The position numbers and the translations under genes are program-made. Source: Anopheles merus (taxonomy: Eukaryota > Arthropoda > Insecta > Diptera > Culicidae). From it: a DNA stretch of 64,000 nucleotides. Shown piece after piece: positions 54,128-64,000 of the stretch. The notes under the pieces were generated by a model. It did not search any database, was not told where the DNA came from, and saw nothing but the letters and a program-made list of their open reading frames with translations. The DNA lies in assembly GCF_017562075.2 (NCBI RefSeq), contig NW_024427592.1, positions 212,501-276,500 of the forward strand, in the 5' to 3' direction. The first letter of the stretch is position 1; each line of letters starts with the position of its first letter.

Positions 54128-57100
54128 GAAGTTGTTGAGAAATATTTCTGTGTGCCAAAGCGAGAGGCCCTGTCTTCTTTCTCTAGATTTTGGACGGCAA
54201 ACCGCCGCGCGTGTAGAGGTGTGTGCGTGTGACGAAAAACTATGGATGAAAAACGCGAGGAGCGGGGACTGAAGTCTTTCGTTGGTCACACACACATGCA
54301 TCTACCAGCTTATTGCGCTACACCGAGTCTACCCATCTCCCTCGATCCACCATGATTTTTCTGCTATCGCGCTCATCCGAGTGTGAGGCATCCTCAGTCT
54401 GTCCAGAACTTTCCCTGTGGAAGGATGTACTGAAGTGAGGTGCGATTTCTTGTGCGACGTACTTTGCTCGTCTACGTTTTGGGCCGTGTTCCTTCTTCCT
54501 CAGTTATGGAATGATTTATCCTAGCAAATTGTTGAGGTAAGTTTCTTGCTCACATGTATGGTTGTGCAGGTACATTCAACTAACCCTTGGCGTCTAAAAA
54601 GTTACAGGTGTGTGCGCTATTTATCAAAGACTACATGCTGGCCTCGTCAACAATGTTCAAAATGAGCGAAGGAAAGAAAACGTTTTCCAGTTTTAAAATA
54701 TTAAGGTAAGTGTTGATCTAATCTTATGCGCAAAACTCTCCATAGTAATACATACTACATACATAAATTATTGGTTCTTTTTTTTGGACAGCGTTCATCA
54801 CAACACTGCCACAAACCAACGCACTGGATTACGCCAAGAACCTGTCGAAACGCGCGCAGCCCAGCGTCATTACTTAACAGAAGCCGTTTCAAAACGCGCA
54901 GCTCCTGTTCATGACGTCTTCACTAAACTGAAGCCAGCTGAACACGCGCAGCACGGATGGTACCCCGAGCGCGGTAGGAGGAAGGAAGAACAAGAGGAGG
55001 ATGAACAGTAAATTTGGAAGGGGGAAAGCGTTCTGCCGTTTACACAGCGGGAGTATGCCAAAACACATGTGGGAAGGGAGAGAGATACTATTCAATAAAC
55101 AGCATGCGAATGTGTGCATAAAGCAAATGTGAACAGCCTCATCATTTCTATAAGTAATCCGAAAAAGGGGGTGGAGGAAACACATTGGTATGCGTGAGCG
55201 GCTAAAGAAACCAGAACGTTTAGATGTGTGCGTGACGGATGGTTCGGGCGCCTGTGGCGAAGCTCTCGACAAGACTGCAAACGAGAGCTTTGTGGAGAGC
55301 TTTGTAGGGAGCTCAGATTACACAGGCCGCCGTCGGTTTTTGCGTCCTTGGGTATCGCTTCCACTCAACGTCGAGCAAGGGTTCGAGCGATAAGCTCCCT
55401 CGAACCCATCTCGAACCTTATTTCCTTCGAGCGACTTCGGATTTGTCTGTTGGGTGTCTCTCGCTCCCCAACAGACAAAGCCGAAGTCACTCGAAGGAAA
55501 TAAGGTTCGAGATGGGTTCGAGGGAGCTTCCCAGTCCGCAAAAAGCCGAAGTTTTGTATGGGATCGTCTCGTACACATATGTACCCACTTACGTACCCAC
55601 TTGCAGTAGAAATGGAAATGTGGTTTCACGCACACATAGACACCTTCCACCCGAACGATCGCGTTCACACATACTATCACGCTCTGATTTTTTCTGCACC
55701 TCATGCATACCAATGTGTTTGCTCCACCCCCTTTTCGGATTGCTTATAGAAATGATGAGGCACACATGTTTACATTTGGTGTATGCACACATTCGCATGC
55801 GGTTTATTCCACACATTTTCTCTCCGTTCCAACACGTGCTTTGGCATACTCACACTTTGTAGACGGCAGAACGGTCTCCCCCTTCCAAATTTACCGTTCA
55901 TCCTCCTCTCGATCTTTTTTCTCCTTACCGCGTCCGGGTACCATCAGAGCTGAGCGCTGGCTTTATTTTTTCCTCCTCTCGTTCTTCCTTTCTCCTACCG
56001 CACCCGGGGGCTGCGCGCGTTTTGACAGGTTCTTAGCGTAATCCAGTGCGTGGTTTTGTGGCTGAGTTGTGCTGAACGCTGTCAATAAAAATGAACCAAT
56101 AATTAATGTATGTAGTACGTATTACTTTGGATAGTTTTGCGTATATGATGAGAGCAACACTTACCTTAATATTTTAAAACTGGAAAACAATTTCTTTCCG
56201 TCGAAACTTTGAAGATTGTTGATGATGCCAACAGTTATGCGTTGATTAATGGCGCATGCACCTGTAACTTTGAAGCCGATAAGCACCCAAGTGCCACAAA
56301 TCCACTAAACGACCACTAAACGGCTTCTAAACGCCTCAAATTCTCTACCTAAACGGAATATAGAAAGACTTCGTTTAGCAGACGGCAAACGACTCATGCA
56401 TTCTAAAAATAGCAAAAAAGCTGGTGGCGCCATCTGTTTGTGGGATAGATCCCCAACCTGTGGAGCTTCCTCGCTTGGAGGAGAGCTTTCTCATTTCCTC
56501 TGTACTGTTGTATGGTTTCGCATTGAAGTTATGCATCGCTAGAACTAGAACGGCGATACGATTGTTTAAATACTAAACTCCAACGGAAATCACCAGCACT
56601 GAAGCAAGTGAGATTTGAGCAATGGTCATTGGTGTTGATACCCACGTATCTAACCACACGACCATTCATATAGATTTTTGCTCAGAAAGTTAGAAGGCTA
56701 TATAGGTCATTATAAGATGAAACTTGTCGAAACACATTGCAAGAAAAGGATAGCAATATAATGATGAGTTGTAATACGCCATCTATTGATCAAACCAATG
56801 AAGCTGTGAAGCTTTCATTTTTTTCCTATGGATATTCAATTTTCCAGTCGTTTAAGCTTAATCTGTGGCGCTTGGGCATTAGTTGAATTAGTACATTGAA
56901 GCACATATGAGATCAAGAAACTTACCTCAACAAGTTAGCTAGGATAAATCATTCCACAATGGAATGGAGAAGCAACACTGCGCAAAACGTAAACAAGGAA
57001 AGTAGGGGACACAAGAAATCGCAATCACTCCCGCACATCCTTCCACAACGAAAGTTCTGGACAGACTGATTATGCCTAACACCCGAATGAGTACAATAGC

Positions 57101-57334
57101 AGAACAATCATGGTAGATCTAAAAAGATGGGTAGACACGGTGTAGCGCAATCCGCTGGTAAATGCATGTATGTGTGACCAACGAAAGACTTCAGACTCCG
57201 TCCTCGCGTTTTTCGTCCATCGTTTTTCGTCACACGCACACACCTCTACACGCGAGGCGGTTTGCTGTCCAAAATCTAGAGAGAGAAGACAGGGCATCTC
57301 GCTTTGGCACACAGAAAAATCTCTGAACAACTTC
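54128..57334. mobile_element. Palindromic (foldback-like) element A, 3.2 kb
   Basis: Imperfect inverted repeat with ends GAAGTTGTTGAGAAATATTT and AAAATCTCTGAACAACTTC. The arms align through GCCAAAGCGAGAGGCCCTGT (left) and its mirror at 57284-57311, and through TTTTAAAATATTAAGGTAAG (left) mirrored at about 56160-56185. The innermost 63-bp arms, 55391-55453 and 55466-55528, are almost exact. The right arm is longer because of an inserted inverted-repeat unit near 56287-56880. No transposase. It abuts element B2 with no spacer. Confidence 0.82.
56287..56880. repeat. Inverted-repeat insertion in the right arm of element A
   Basis: CACCCAAGTGCCACAAATCC at the left and ATCTGTGGCGCTTGGGCA at the right are imperfect mirror ends of about 590 bp absent from the left arm. 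Confidence 0.45.
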
Positions 57335-58480
57335 CCCGCTGCGCAAAGCGACGGAAGGCGTTATGGCGTTCTGAGAATTTTATCATGCCTTCCTTTTCTC
57401 TCCAACGGCAAATTTGTCAAGCAGCTCGTCGAGCTACCCGTCCCTGGCTCCGCCTCGTACCCCTCGCCTGAACGCGCTGCCGTAGGTTTGGATGTGTTGG
57501 TGCATCAGACGGCCAATCGCTGTCAGCCGTCGTCCGTGCTTTTTCCCTCCATAGCGCTATCTCTTTCTCGCGTGTGGTCAATGCTCGCGAGCTGTTGTGG
57601 CGCCTAAAAATGCCGTTAACAAACATTACGGCGATGAAGTTACATTTTCACAAATCAAACCAAAAAATCGCAATGAGTTCAAACACTGCAATATAAAAAT
57701 GACCAAGGAATCGCTAGCTCACGCAGGAGGGTTTGCTGTGCAACGCGCAGAATCCTAATCCGCATTAACACGTTCAGTCCGGCGCTGATTTTCATGAGCT
57801 TACCGTTCCGCCGGCATCTAGAACGCAAGCTGATTGTGAGATCGGCATACTGGAAAGTTCACTGGCAGTTCCTGGGGCCTGCCATCGAACTGAACGTGCT
57901 AAGCATTAAGCATAACACTAAGATTTTGCTTTCGCCTGTTGCAAAAACTGTTACCCGATTACATAGATATGCTAAGCATCCTGCGCATGGTTGTGAGTGT
58001 GCGTGTGTATGCAAAACTGTCGCCGAATGTATGCTCTTCCGGAATGTTATGATCCATAGGTCAAAGAAAGAAAGGTGTTCATGAAAGGCGGAAAGACGAA
58101 TTGAGGCCCCTGTAAATGGTAACTGATGACCGGGAGGAGGGGGTACTGGCACACAGCTGTTGGGAGATAAATTGAACATTATACTTAAATTGCAGGCGGA
58201 TGGAGGGGGATGGATGGATTGAACATTATACTTCTCTAGCCACGGGGAACCAACGACCATCTTTCCGGGGGCCCTTGTCGCTAATACTCTGTCCACTTGT
58301 AGACATACGACATACTACAGACTAGAAATCTTCGGCGACCGCCTAGTCCGCCTACCGTTAGATCCACCGCTGGTTCATGACGGTGTTTTTTTCTATCGTG
58401 GAGGTGCATCCTTCCCCCTGCCTGCAGCGTATGCATCGAGCAGGAGACAGTGTGGCAGTATGCAAGTTGCCCGCTGGATA

Positions 58481-58676
58481 GGAGCGGTCCCGCGGCAACG
58501 CCATCATTCCGCACATCTTAACAGCATGCCCGTCATGGGTTCTAACCGCGTATGAACCGTCCGCCGTAGCAAAGGCTTACTATCCGGCTACGTGGTATTC
58601 AAGTCCTGAAATGGCCGGCATGATCGCATAGGCTATTACCCCAACAATAATAATAATAATAATAAGAAGAAGAAGA
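58481..58676 (+). repeat. Second SINE family copy in left arm of B2
   Basis: Head GGAGCGGTCCCGCGGCAACG, box-B-like GGGTTCTAACCGCG, body CCGTCCGCCGTAGCAAAGGC, tail (AAT)n AAGAAGAAGAAG. Confidence 0.8.
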
Positions 58677-59189
58677 ACTTAGCATAGCAGTTCACACCTG
58701 GGGAAGAGTTTGTCTTGACTTTGTTGCTGCCGGGCTACCGCTGTGACGCGACAAATGCACGGAATGCACTCGACCAAAACATGAACCTACCGATCCGAAC
58801 TCATTCCAAGGCATTGCTGGTCAATCGGCGTCACGATACCGACAAGCCAACAAGACGCCCGATTCTGGACGGACTGGTGCAGCACCATATGCGCACCGTA
58901 ATAAACAAATCCAGAATCCTCTTTTGTATGAATTCAATTCAAGTTTTGTTTCCAGTTGCGTCCGCTAGCTGAATTAGAAATAAATGTGCAATATATCACA
59001 CGCACGTTTGCTTAGATCGTGTGTCTTTTTAATACCCCCAACAGCAGAGCCGATCGCAAAGATGCCAATGCCAATGGTTGTGTTGTCTCTCAGGTAGCGA
59101 GATCGAAAATGCATGGACTTTGTAGCCGCAGCGGATGAAAATGTACGCATCAGAATCAAATAGTTTTGAGGTTTCCAAACGCACGCACA

Positions 59190-59450
59190 CAAACACACAA
59201 ACACGCGCGCGCAAACTCACACACAAACACGCGCGCGCAAACTCACACACAAATACGCGCGCGCAAACTCGCACACACATAACACACACACACACATACG
59301 CGCGCGCGCACATGCATGAACGCGCGTACGCCAGCACGCACGCACGCACTCACACACGCACGTACGCGCGCCCGCGAGCATGAAAGCGCGCACGCCAGCA
59401 CGCACCCACGAAAGCGCGCTCGCGAGCACGCACCCCCGAAGTCGCGCAAG
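59190..59450. repeat. CA/CG-rich tandem region, left arm of B2
   Basis: A roughly 30-bp unit (ACGCGCGCGCAAACTCACAC) repeats three times at 59202-59275, then degrades into CRCG-rich sequence. The mirror image is at 60650-60895. Confidence 0.8.
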
Positions 59451-61397
59451 CACGCACTCCCCCTCCCACTAGACCACCCCCCCCCCTCCACGCATGATCG
59501 ATTACGGCTACCTTCTCGGTAGAACGGCTGGTTCAGGTTTCTTGTAGCGCATCCTCATCCCTAGCGCCGGGCGGGGTGGGGGATCGCGACATGATAGAGT
59601 GAACGGTCACTTTCCCCGCGCTGTGTGTGTGTTTGTAACGAGACCCAAAAACTCGAGACAGATTTCGGCACATTAAAAAAAAAAAATTATAGCCACTATA
59701 CATTGTGCTACATGATGCTTAGAAGGTTGTTGAAGCATCAAACATGTTCAAATTAAAAAAAATATTAGATTAGTGTTAGACGTTCTCCTACGCTTGTTTT
59801 AAATAGGCTTCTTCACCCTCAGTTGGCAGGGGCATCGAATGGTCTCATAAGCAGCGGCACGAAATAAAATAAACCATCAATACACCGATAACACTTTTAA
59901 ATCCCAATCCAGCTTCTCCCGCATCGTCTCAAGGACACACACAAATTAATAAATGCTAACACCACCCACCAATAACAATACACAACCGCAATGCACATAT
60001 ATGAACCAACGCATACACCACAACAACCAATCAGCTGGCGGCGGAAGGCGGCGCTTCTGCCCTTGCCTTCCCCCGCCAGCTGATTGGCTGTCGCGGTGTA
60101 TGGCGTTGATACTCATATGTGCATTGCGGTTTTGTATTGTTATTGGTGGGTGGTGTTAGCATTTATTAATTTGTGTGTGACCTTGAGACGCTGTGGGAGA
60201 AGCTGGATTGGGATTCAAAGTGTTATCGGTGTATTGATGGTTTATTTTATTTCGTGCCGCTGCTGATGAGACCATTCGATGCCCCTGCCAGTTGAGGGTG
60301 AAGAAGCCTATTTAAAACAAGCGTAGGAGAACGTCAAACACTAATCTAATATTTTTTTTAATTTAAGCATGTTTGATGCTTCAACGACCTTCTAAGCATT
60401 ATGTAGCACAGAGTAAAGTGGTGATAATTTTGTTTTAAGTGCCGAAATCTGTCTCGCGTTTTCAGGTCTCGATACACACACGCACACACACAGCGCGGGG
60501 AAAGTGACCGTTCACTCTATCATGTCGCGATTCCCCACCCCGCCCTGCGCTTTGAATGAGGATGCGCTAACAGATAGCTGAACCAGCCGTTCTACTGATA
60601 AGGTAGCCGTAATCGATCATGCGGGGAGGGGGGGGGGTTAGTGGAGGGTGCGTGATCGCGTGCGCGACTTCGGGAGCGCGCGCTCTCGTGGGTGCGTGCT
60701 GGCGTGCGCGCTTTCGTGCGTGCGTGCTCGCGTGCGCGTGTACGTGCATGTGTGTGTGCGTGCGTGCGAGTGTGTGTGCATGCGTGCGAGTGTTTGTGCG
60801 TGCGTGCTGGCGTGCGCGCGTTCGTGTATGTGTGCGTGTGTGTGTGTGTGAGTTTGAATGCGCGTGTTTATGTGTTTGTGTGTGTGTGTGCGTTTGGAAA
60901 CCCTAAAACTATTTGATTCTGATGCGTACATTTTCATCCGTTGCGGCTACAAAGTCCATGCATTTTCGATCTCGCTACCTGAGCGACAACACAACCATTA
61001 GCATTGGCATCTTTGCGATCGGCTCTGCTGTTGGGGGTATTAAAAAGACACACGATCTAAGCAAACTTGCGTGTGATATGTTGCACATTTCTTTCCAATT
61101 CAGCTAGCGGACGCAAGTGGAAACAACATTTTGAAATGAATCCATACAAAAGAGGATTCTGATTTGTTTATTACGGTGCGCGTATGGTGCTGCACCTGTC
61201 CGTCCAGAATCTGGTGGCTTGTTGGTTTGTATCGTTATCATGACGCCAATTGCCGGCAATGCCTTGGAATGAGTTCGGATCGGTAGGTTCATGTTTTGGT
61301 CGAGTGCATTCCGTGCATTTGTCGCGCCACAGCGGTAGACCCGGCAGCACCAAAGTCAAAACAAAAACCTTCCCCGAGTGTGGAATGCTATGCTAAG

Positions 61398-61597
61398 TTC
61401 TTCTTCTTCTTCTTCTTCTTCTTATTATTATTATTATTATTATTGTCATTATAGCCTACGCGATCATACCGGCCTTTTCAGAACTTGAGTACCACGTAGC
61501 CGGATAGTCAGCTCTTGCTACGGCGGACGGTTCATACGCGGTTAGAATCCACGACGGGCATGCAGATGTGAGTAATGAGGTGCCGCGGGATCGCTCC
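61398..61597 (-). repeat. Second SINE family copy in right arm of B2
   Basis: Mirror copy of 58481-58676: tail TTCTTCTTCTTCTTC then (TTA)n, GTACCACGTAGCCGGATAGT, GGTTAGAATCCACGACGGGC and CCGCGGGATCGCTCC. Confidence 0.8.
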
Positions 61598-62418
61598 TAT
61601 CCAGCGGGCAACTTGCATACAGCCACACTGTTTCCTGCCCGATGCATACGCTGCAGGCAGGGGGAAGGATGCACTCTACAGTAAAAAAAACACCGTCATG
61701 AACCAGCGGCGGATCTACCGGTAGGCGGACTAGGCAGTCGCCGAAGATCTCTAGTATGTAGTATGGCGTATGTTTACAAGTGGACATTATGTATGTTTAC
61801 AAGAGAATTAGCGACAAGGGCCTGCGGAAAGATGGTCGTTGTGGCACCGTGGCTGGAGAATCATTTGCCCTCCCCCCCTCCCCCCTCATGCCGGCAATAA
61901 TTGTAGGGCCGGTGAACGATGATCGTAGGGGTCCCATGATTTCTTCCGTCGCTTTGCGCAGCGGGTTGTCCTTATGCGCCTCGATGTGACAATAACGAAT
62001 AAACGCTTTCTTGTATCCTGAACCTCAACCGAGTAAGACGTCTTTCTAAAGCTTTTAGGGGCGCCACAAAATGTGGTCCCTAATTTTTTTAAAAAGATAC
62101 GCAACACGCTTTGCGAAATACGTTTTGGTAGAGTTCGGTTTATTCGTTTTTCTTTTAAGCCGCGGAACGGTGAGTTCGGGAGCGACGCGAAAATTATTGT
62201 TGTTCGTACGAGAGTTGCCGGAGAAGAGAATGTGTGTAGCAAGCCACCGGATAACCGAGGCAGTGAAGCGTGCTATCACTAGTTGTCTCGCTCTAGTTCG
62301 CCCGTCGAACGTTTTTGGTCGTGGTTCTAGATGTATGCACCAGATGGAACTCTGGTCGCTACAAGCTCATCCGAAGCCCCTGTGCTAGTGTTAGAGAACC
62401 GTATAATTTCCCCTAAAG

Positions 62419-62435
62419 TGGTGACCCCGACGTGA
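62419..62435 (+). promoter_or_regulatory. Primer-binding site, tRNA-Trp type
   Basis: TGGTGACCCCGACGTGA matches the complement of a eukaryotic tRNA-Trp 3' end, placing the 5' LTR end at about 62418. Confidence 0.8.
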
Positions 62436-62509
62436 TATTGAAATCCAAGAGCTCAAGCTAAACATCCGTCGAGCGAAGCGAACGTGTTTTTTTGCGCCTG
62501 TGACACGAG

Positions 62510-63454
62510 ATGAATCCCGAAGCAGCGTTCCCTACCGCGCCGAGCGCGGATCCCTGCACTTCCCATGCAGATGTCAAGACGGAGACGGAGGAAAGGCACG
62601 TGATATCAAAAATCACTATCCCCGATTTCGACGAGGACAATGTCGATACCTGGTTCCTCTGTCTGGAAGCAGCATTTAGCGTAAACGACGTAAAATCGGA
62701 CAGGCAAAAGTTCAACACCATCATCGTGGCGCTTGGTAACCGTGCTAAATATGTTTACGCGGCCATCGCTTAGTGCAACAAAAGCAAGATCACCGATCGT
62801 TACCAGACGCTGAAAAACGCCGTACTGGCGTATTTCCAGCCATCGGAAAACCAACACTTAACCAGCCTCCTATCTGGCATTTCCTTGGGCGACCGGAAGC
62901 CTAGCATGCTGCTGCCCGAGATGCGAAGGTTAGGCGGAGAAGAATGTCCAGAAAGTGTGTTGCTCAACTTATGGCTCCGCGCACTGCCAAGCACCGTGCG
63001 GTCCATCATCACTGCCATACCCAACGCAAAGCTCGACGATCAGGCGAACGTGACCGACAAAATCATGGAGATGCCACGTACCGACATTGCTGCAGTACAA
63101 CGAGATGAAATCCGTACGCAGCATACAACTCACACAACGCCCGATTACATTGCATCACTGGAATACCGAATCGAGGAACTTTCTCAACGGATGGACGAAA
63201 TACTATCAGTGGACCGACGCCCATCGCAGCACACGTCACGCCCCCGCTACACATCAAGGTCAAGGGACCGAAGGAGTTCATCGCGCGGTTATCGACAGCC
63301 GTTCTCATCCCACAGCCGTAGATGGATATGCTGGTACCACCTTCAGCATGGAGCGAAAGCGGAAAAATGCGAGAAAGAGAAGGAAGGCGACAGCAGCAGC
63401 CCATGCATTTTTTTCGAGGAAGGTATGCCGGTATACTCAAGGAACAAACCGTAA
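62510..63454 (+). pseudogene. Gypsy gag (one nonsense codon)
   Basis: ATG 62510. The capsid-like part (ITIPDFDEDNVDTWFLCLEA, LLNLWLRALPSTVRSIITAI) is followed by an Arg/Ser-rich stretch and the CWYHLQHGAKAEKC finger. A TAG (62771-62773) replaces a likely Gln codon; the frame is otherwise open to TAA 63452-63454. Gag packages the element RNA in particles. Confidence 0.85.
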
Positions 63455-64000
63455 GTAGTTCCAACCGCTAACGCGTATCATTTTCTTTCGAATCCGATCA
63501 TTATAACCCCACAAAAGAACCACTCCGAACTAATCTGCTCAACACATTTATTCATAAGAGCCAGGATCACCATACTTCTAACTAACCAACTAACCATATT
63601 CTCTACTAACCATACTTCCGGTAACACTCCGAACCACACCCCCGGTAACACTCCGAACCTCACTTCCGGTAACACCCTAAAACACACCGCTACACAAGTG
63701 CCTATACACATTCGTAGAGTTCACATAGTAGATAATAGCTCGTGCAATCGCTACCTGATCGATTCCGGTGCCGATATTTCGGTCATTCCCCCTACCGCGC
63801 GTGAACGAACCAAAACTTCTAAACGAACACTATTCGCCGCGAACAATACATCCATAGCCACCTACGGCACTAAGCGTATGACCGTTGACCTCGGATTAGC
63901 ACGGCACGTCACATGGGATTTTGTCATAGCGGATGTAGGAAGCCCAATTATTGGCGCAGACTTTTTTGCTCATTTCGATTTGCTTGTTGACGTGAAAAGA
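63455..64000 (+). CDS. Gypsy pol N-terminus: protease (incomplete)
   Basis: The same reading frame as gag is open from the gag TAA to the window end. It has a triple repeat of a GNTPN-type peptide (63613-63676), the protease active site LIDSGADISVIP (63755-63790), and VGSPIIGADFF (63937-63966) near the second protease motif. RT, RNase H and integrase would follow outside. Confidence 0.82.

Larger units (their letters stand above)
57335..61965. mobile_element. Palindromic (foldback-like) element B, copy B2, 4.6 kb
   Basis: Same ends and arm sequence as B1, but its palindrome continues inward past the CA/TG-rich zones (59190-59450, 60650-60895) to a unique centre near 60058, where CCAATCAGCTGGCGG faces CCGCCAGCTGATTGG. 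The right arm lacks about 900 bp near its outer end (junction at 61933), losing one copy of the outward frame; the left arm keeps it (57417-57626, minus). No transposase. Confidence 0.88.
61966..64000 (+). mobile_element. Ty3/gypsy element, CsRn1-like, 5' part (runs off window)
   Basis: An LTR-like region (about 61966-62418), PBS, gag and protease follow in order, and pol continues past 64000. The CWYHLQHGAKAEKC gag finger and a tRNA-Trp-type PBS point to the CsRn1 lineage. The 5' LTR start is not defined and may be damaged where B2 abuts. Confidence 0.82.

Noticed and set aside
54726..56041. Frames of 60-140 codons inside element A
   Set aside because: They occur on both strands, reflect the palindrome and have no domain or codon signal.
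59029..59491. Overlapping Arg/Cys/Ala-rich frames in the B2 arms
   Set aside because: They come from degenerate CA/CG tandem DNA, are open on both strands and show no conserved motif.

Overview
This is a eukaryotic, AT-rich, intron- and transposon-dominated window. The two recognisable host genes and the transposable elements fit a dipteran insect, most likely a mosquito (Anopheles-like): an insect-type Atg7 gene, a one-domain chitin-binding (peritrophin-type) cuticle/mucin gene, CR1- and RTE-type non-LTR elements, copia, BEL and gypsy LTR elements, and an abundant tRNA-derived SINE with a (GAA)n tail. The species is an inference.

Layout. 1-2830: 3'-clipped RTE retrotransposon (minus). 2840-7240: SINEs, MITE scraps, a heat-shock-like promoter fragment (5817-5880) and a second RTE copy (plus) carrying a SINE. 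7640-13430: a decayed BEL/Pao element (minus) split by a copia element (7898-12097, TSD GTTTA). 13499-22974: the last six exons of Atg7 (plus). Its 8 kb penultimate-region intron holds SINEs, a CR1 element (15790-19222, plus) and a gag-like fragment (21407-21964, minus). 23090-28280: RTE tail, a perfect 69-bp hairpin, and a second CR1 element (minus). 28.4-44.7 kb: no firm gene; MITEs, SINEs, microsatellites and palindromic element B1 (29529-33606). 44974-49275: the chitin-binding gene (plus, three coding exons). 50.5-54.1 kb: a second RTE family and a CR1 ORF1 fragment. 54128-57334: palindromic element A, directly abutting palindromic element B2 (57335-61965). 62.0-64.0 kb: 5' half of a gypsy element of CsRn1 type (plus), running off the edge.

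How it works together. Only Atg7 (autophagy E1-like enzyme) and the chitin-binding protein look like working host genes; nearly all other coding sequence is broken transposon protein. Insertion order can be read in places: copia into BEL, SINE into RTE, and MITEs into older repeats. The least conventional content is the set of kilobase-scale palindromes A, B1 and B2. They have long arms, share ends (B1/B2), carry a SINE at mirrored positions in both arms, and show no transposase.
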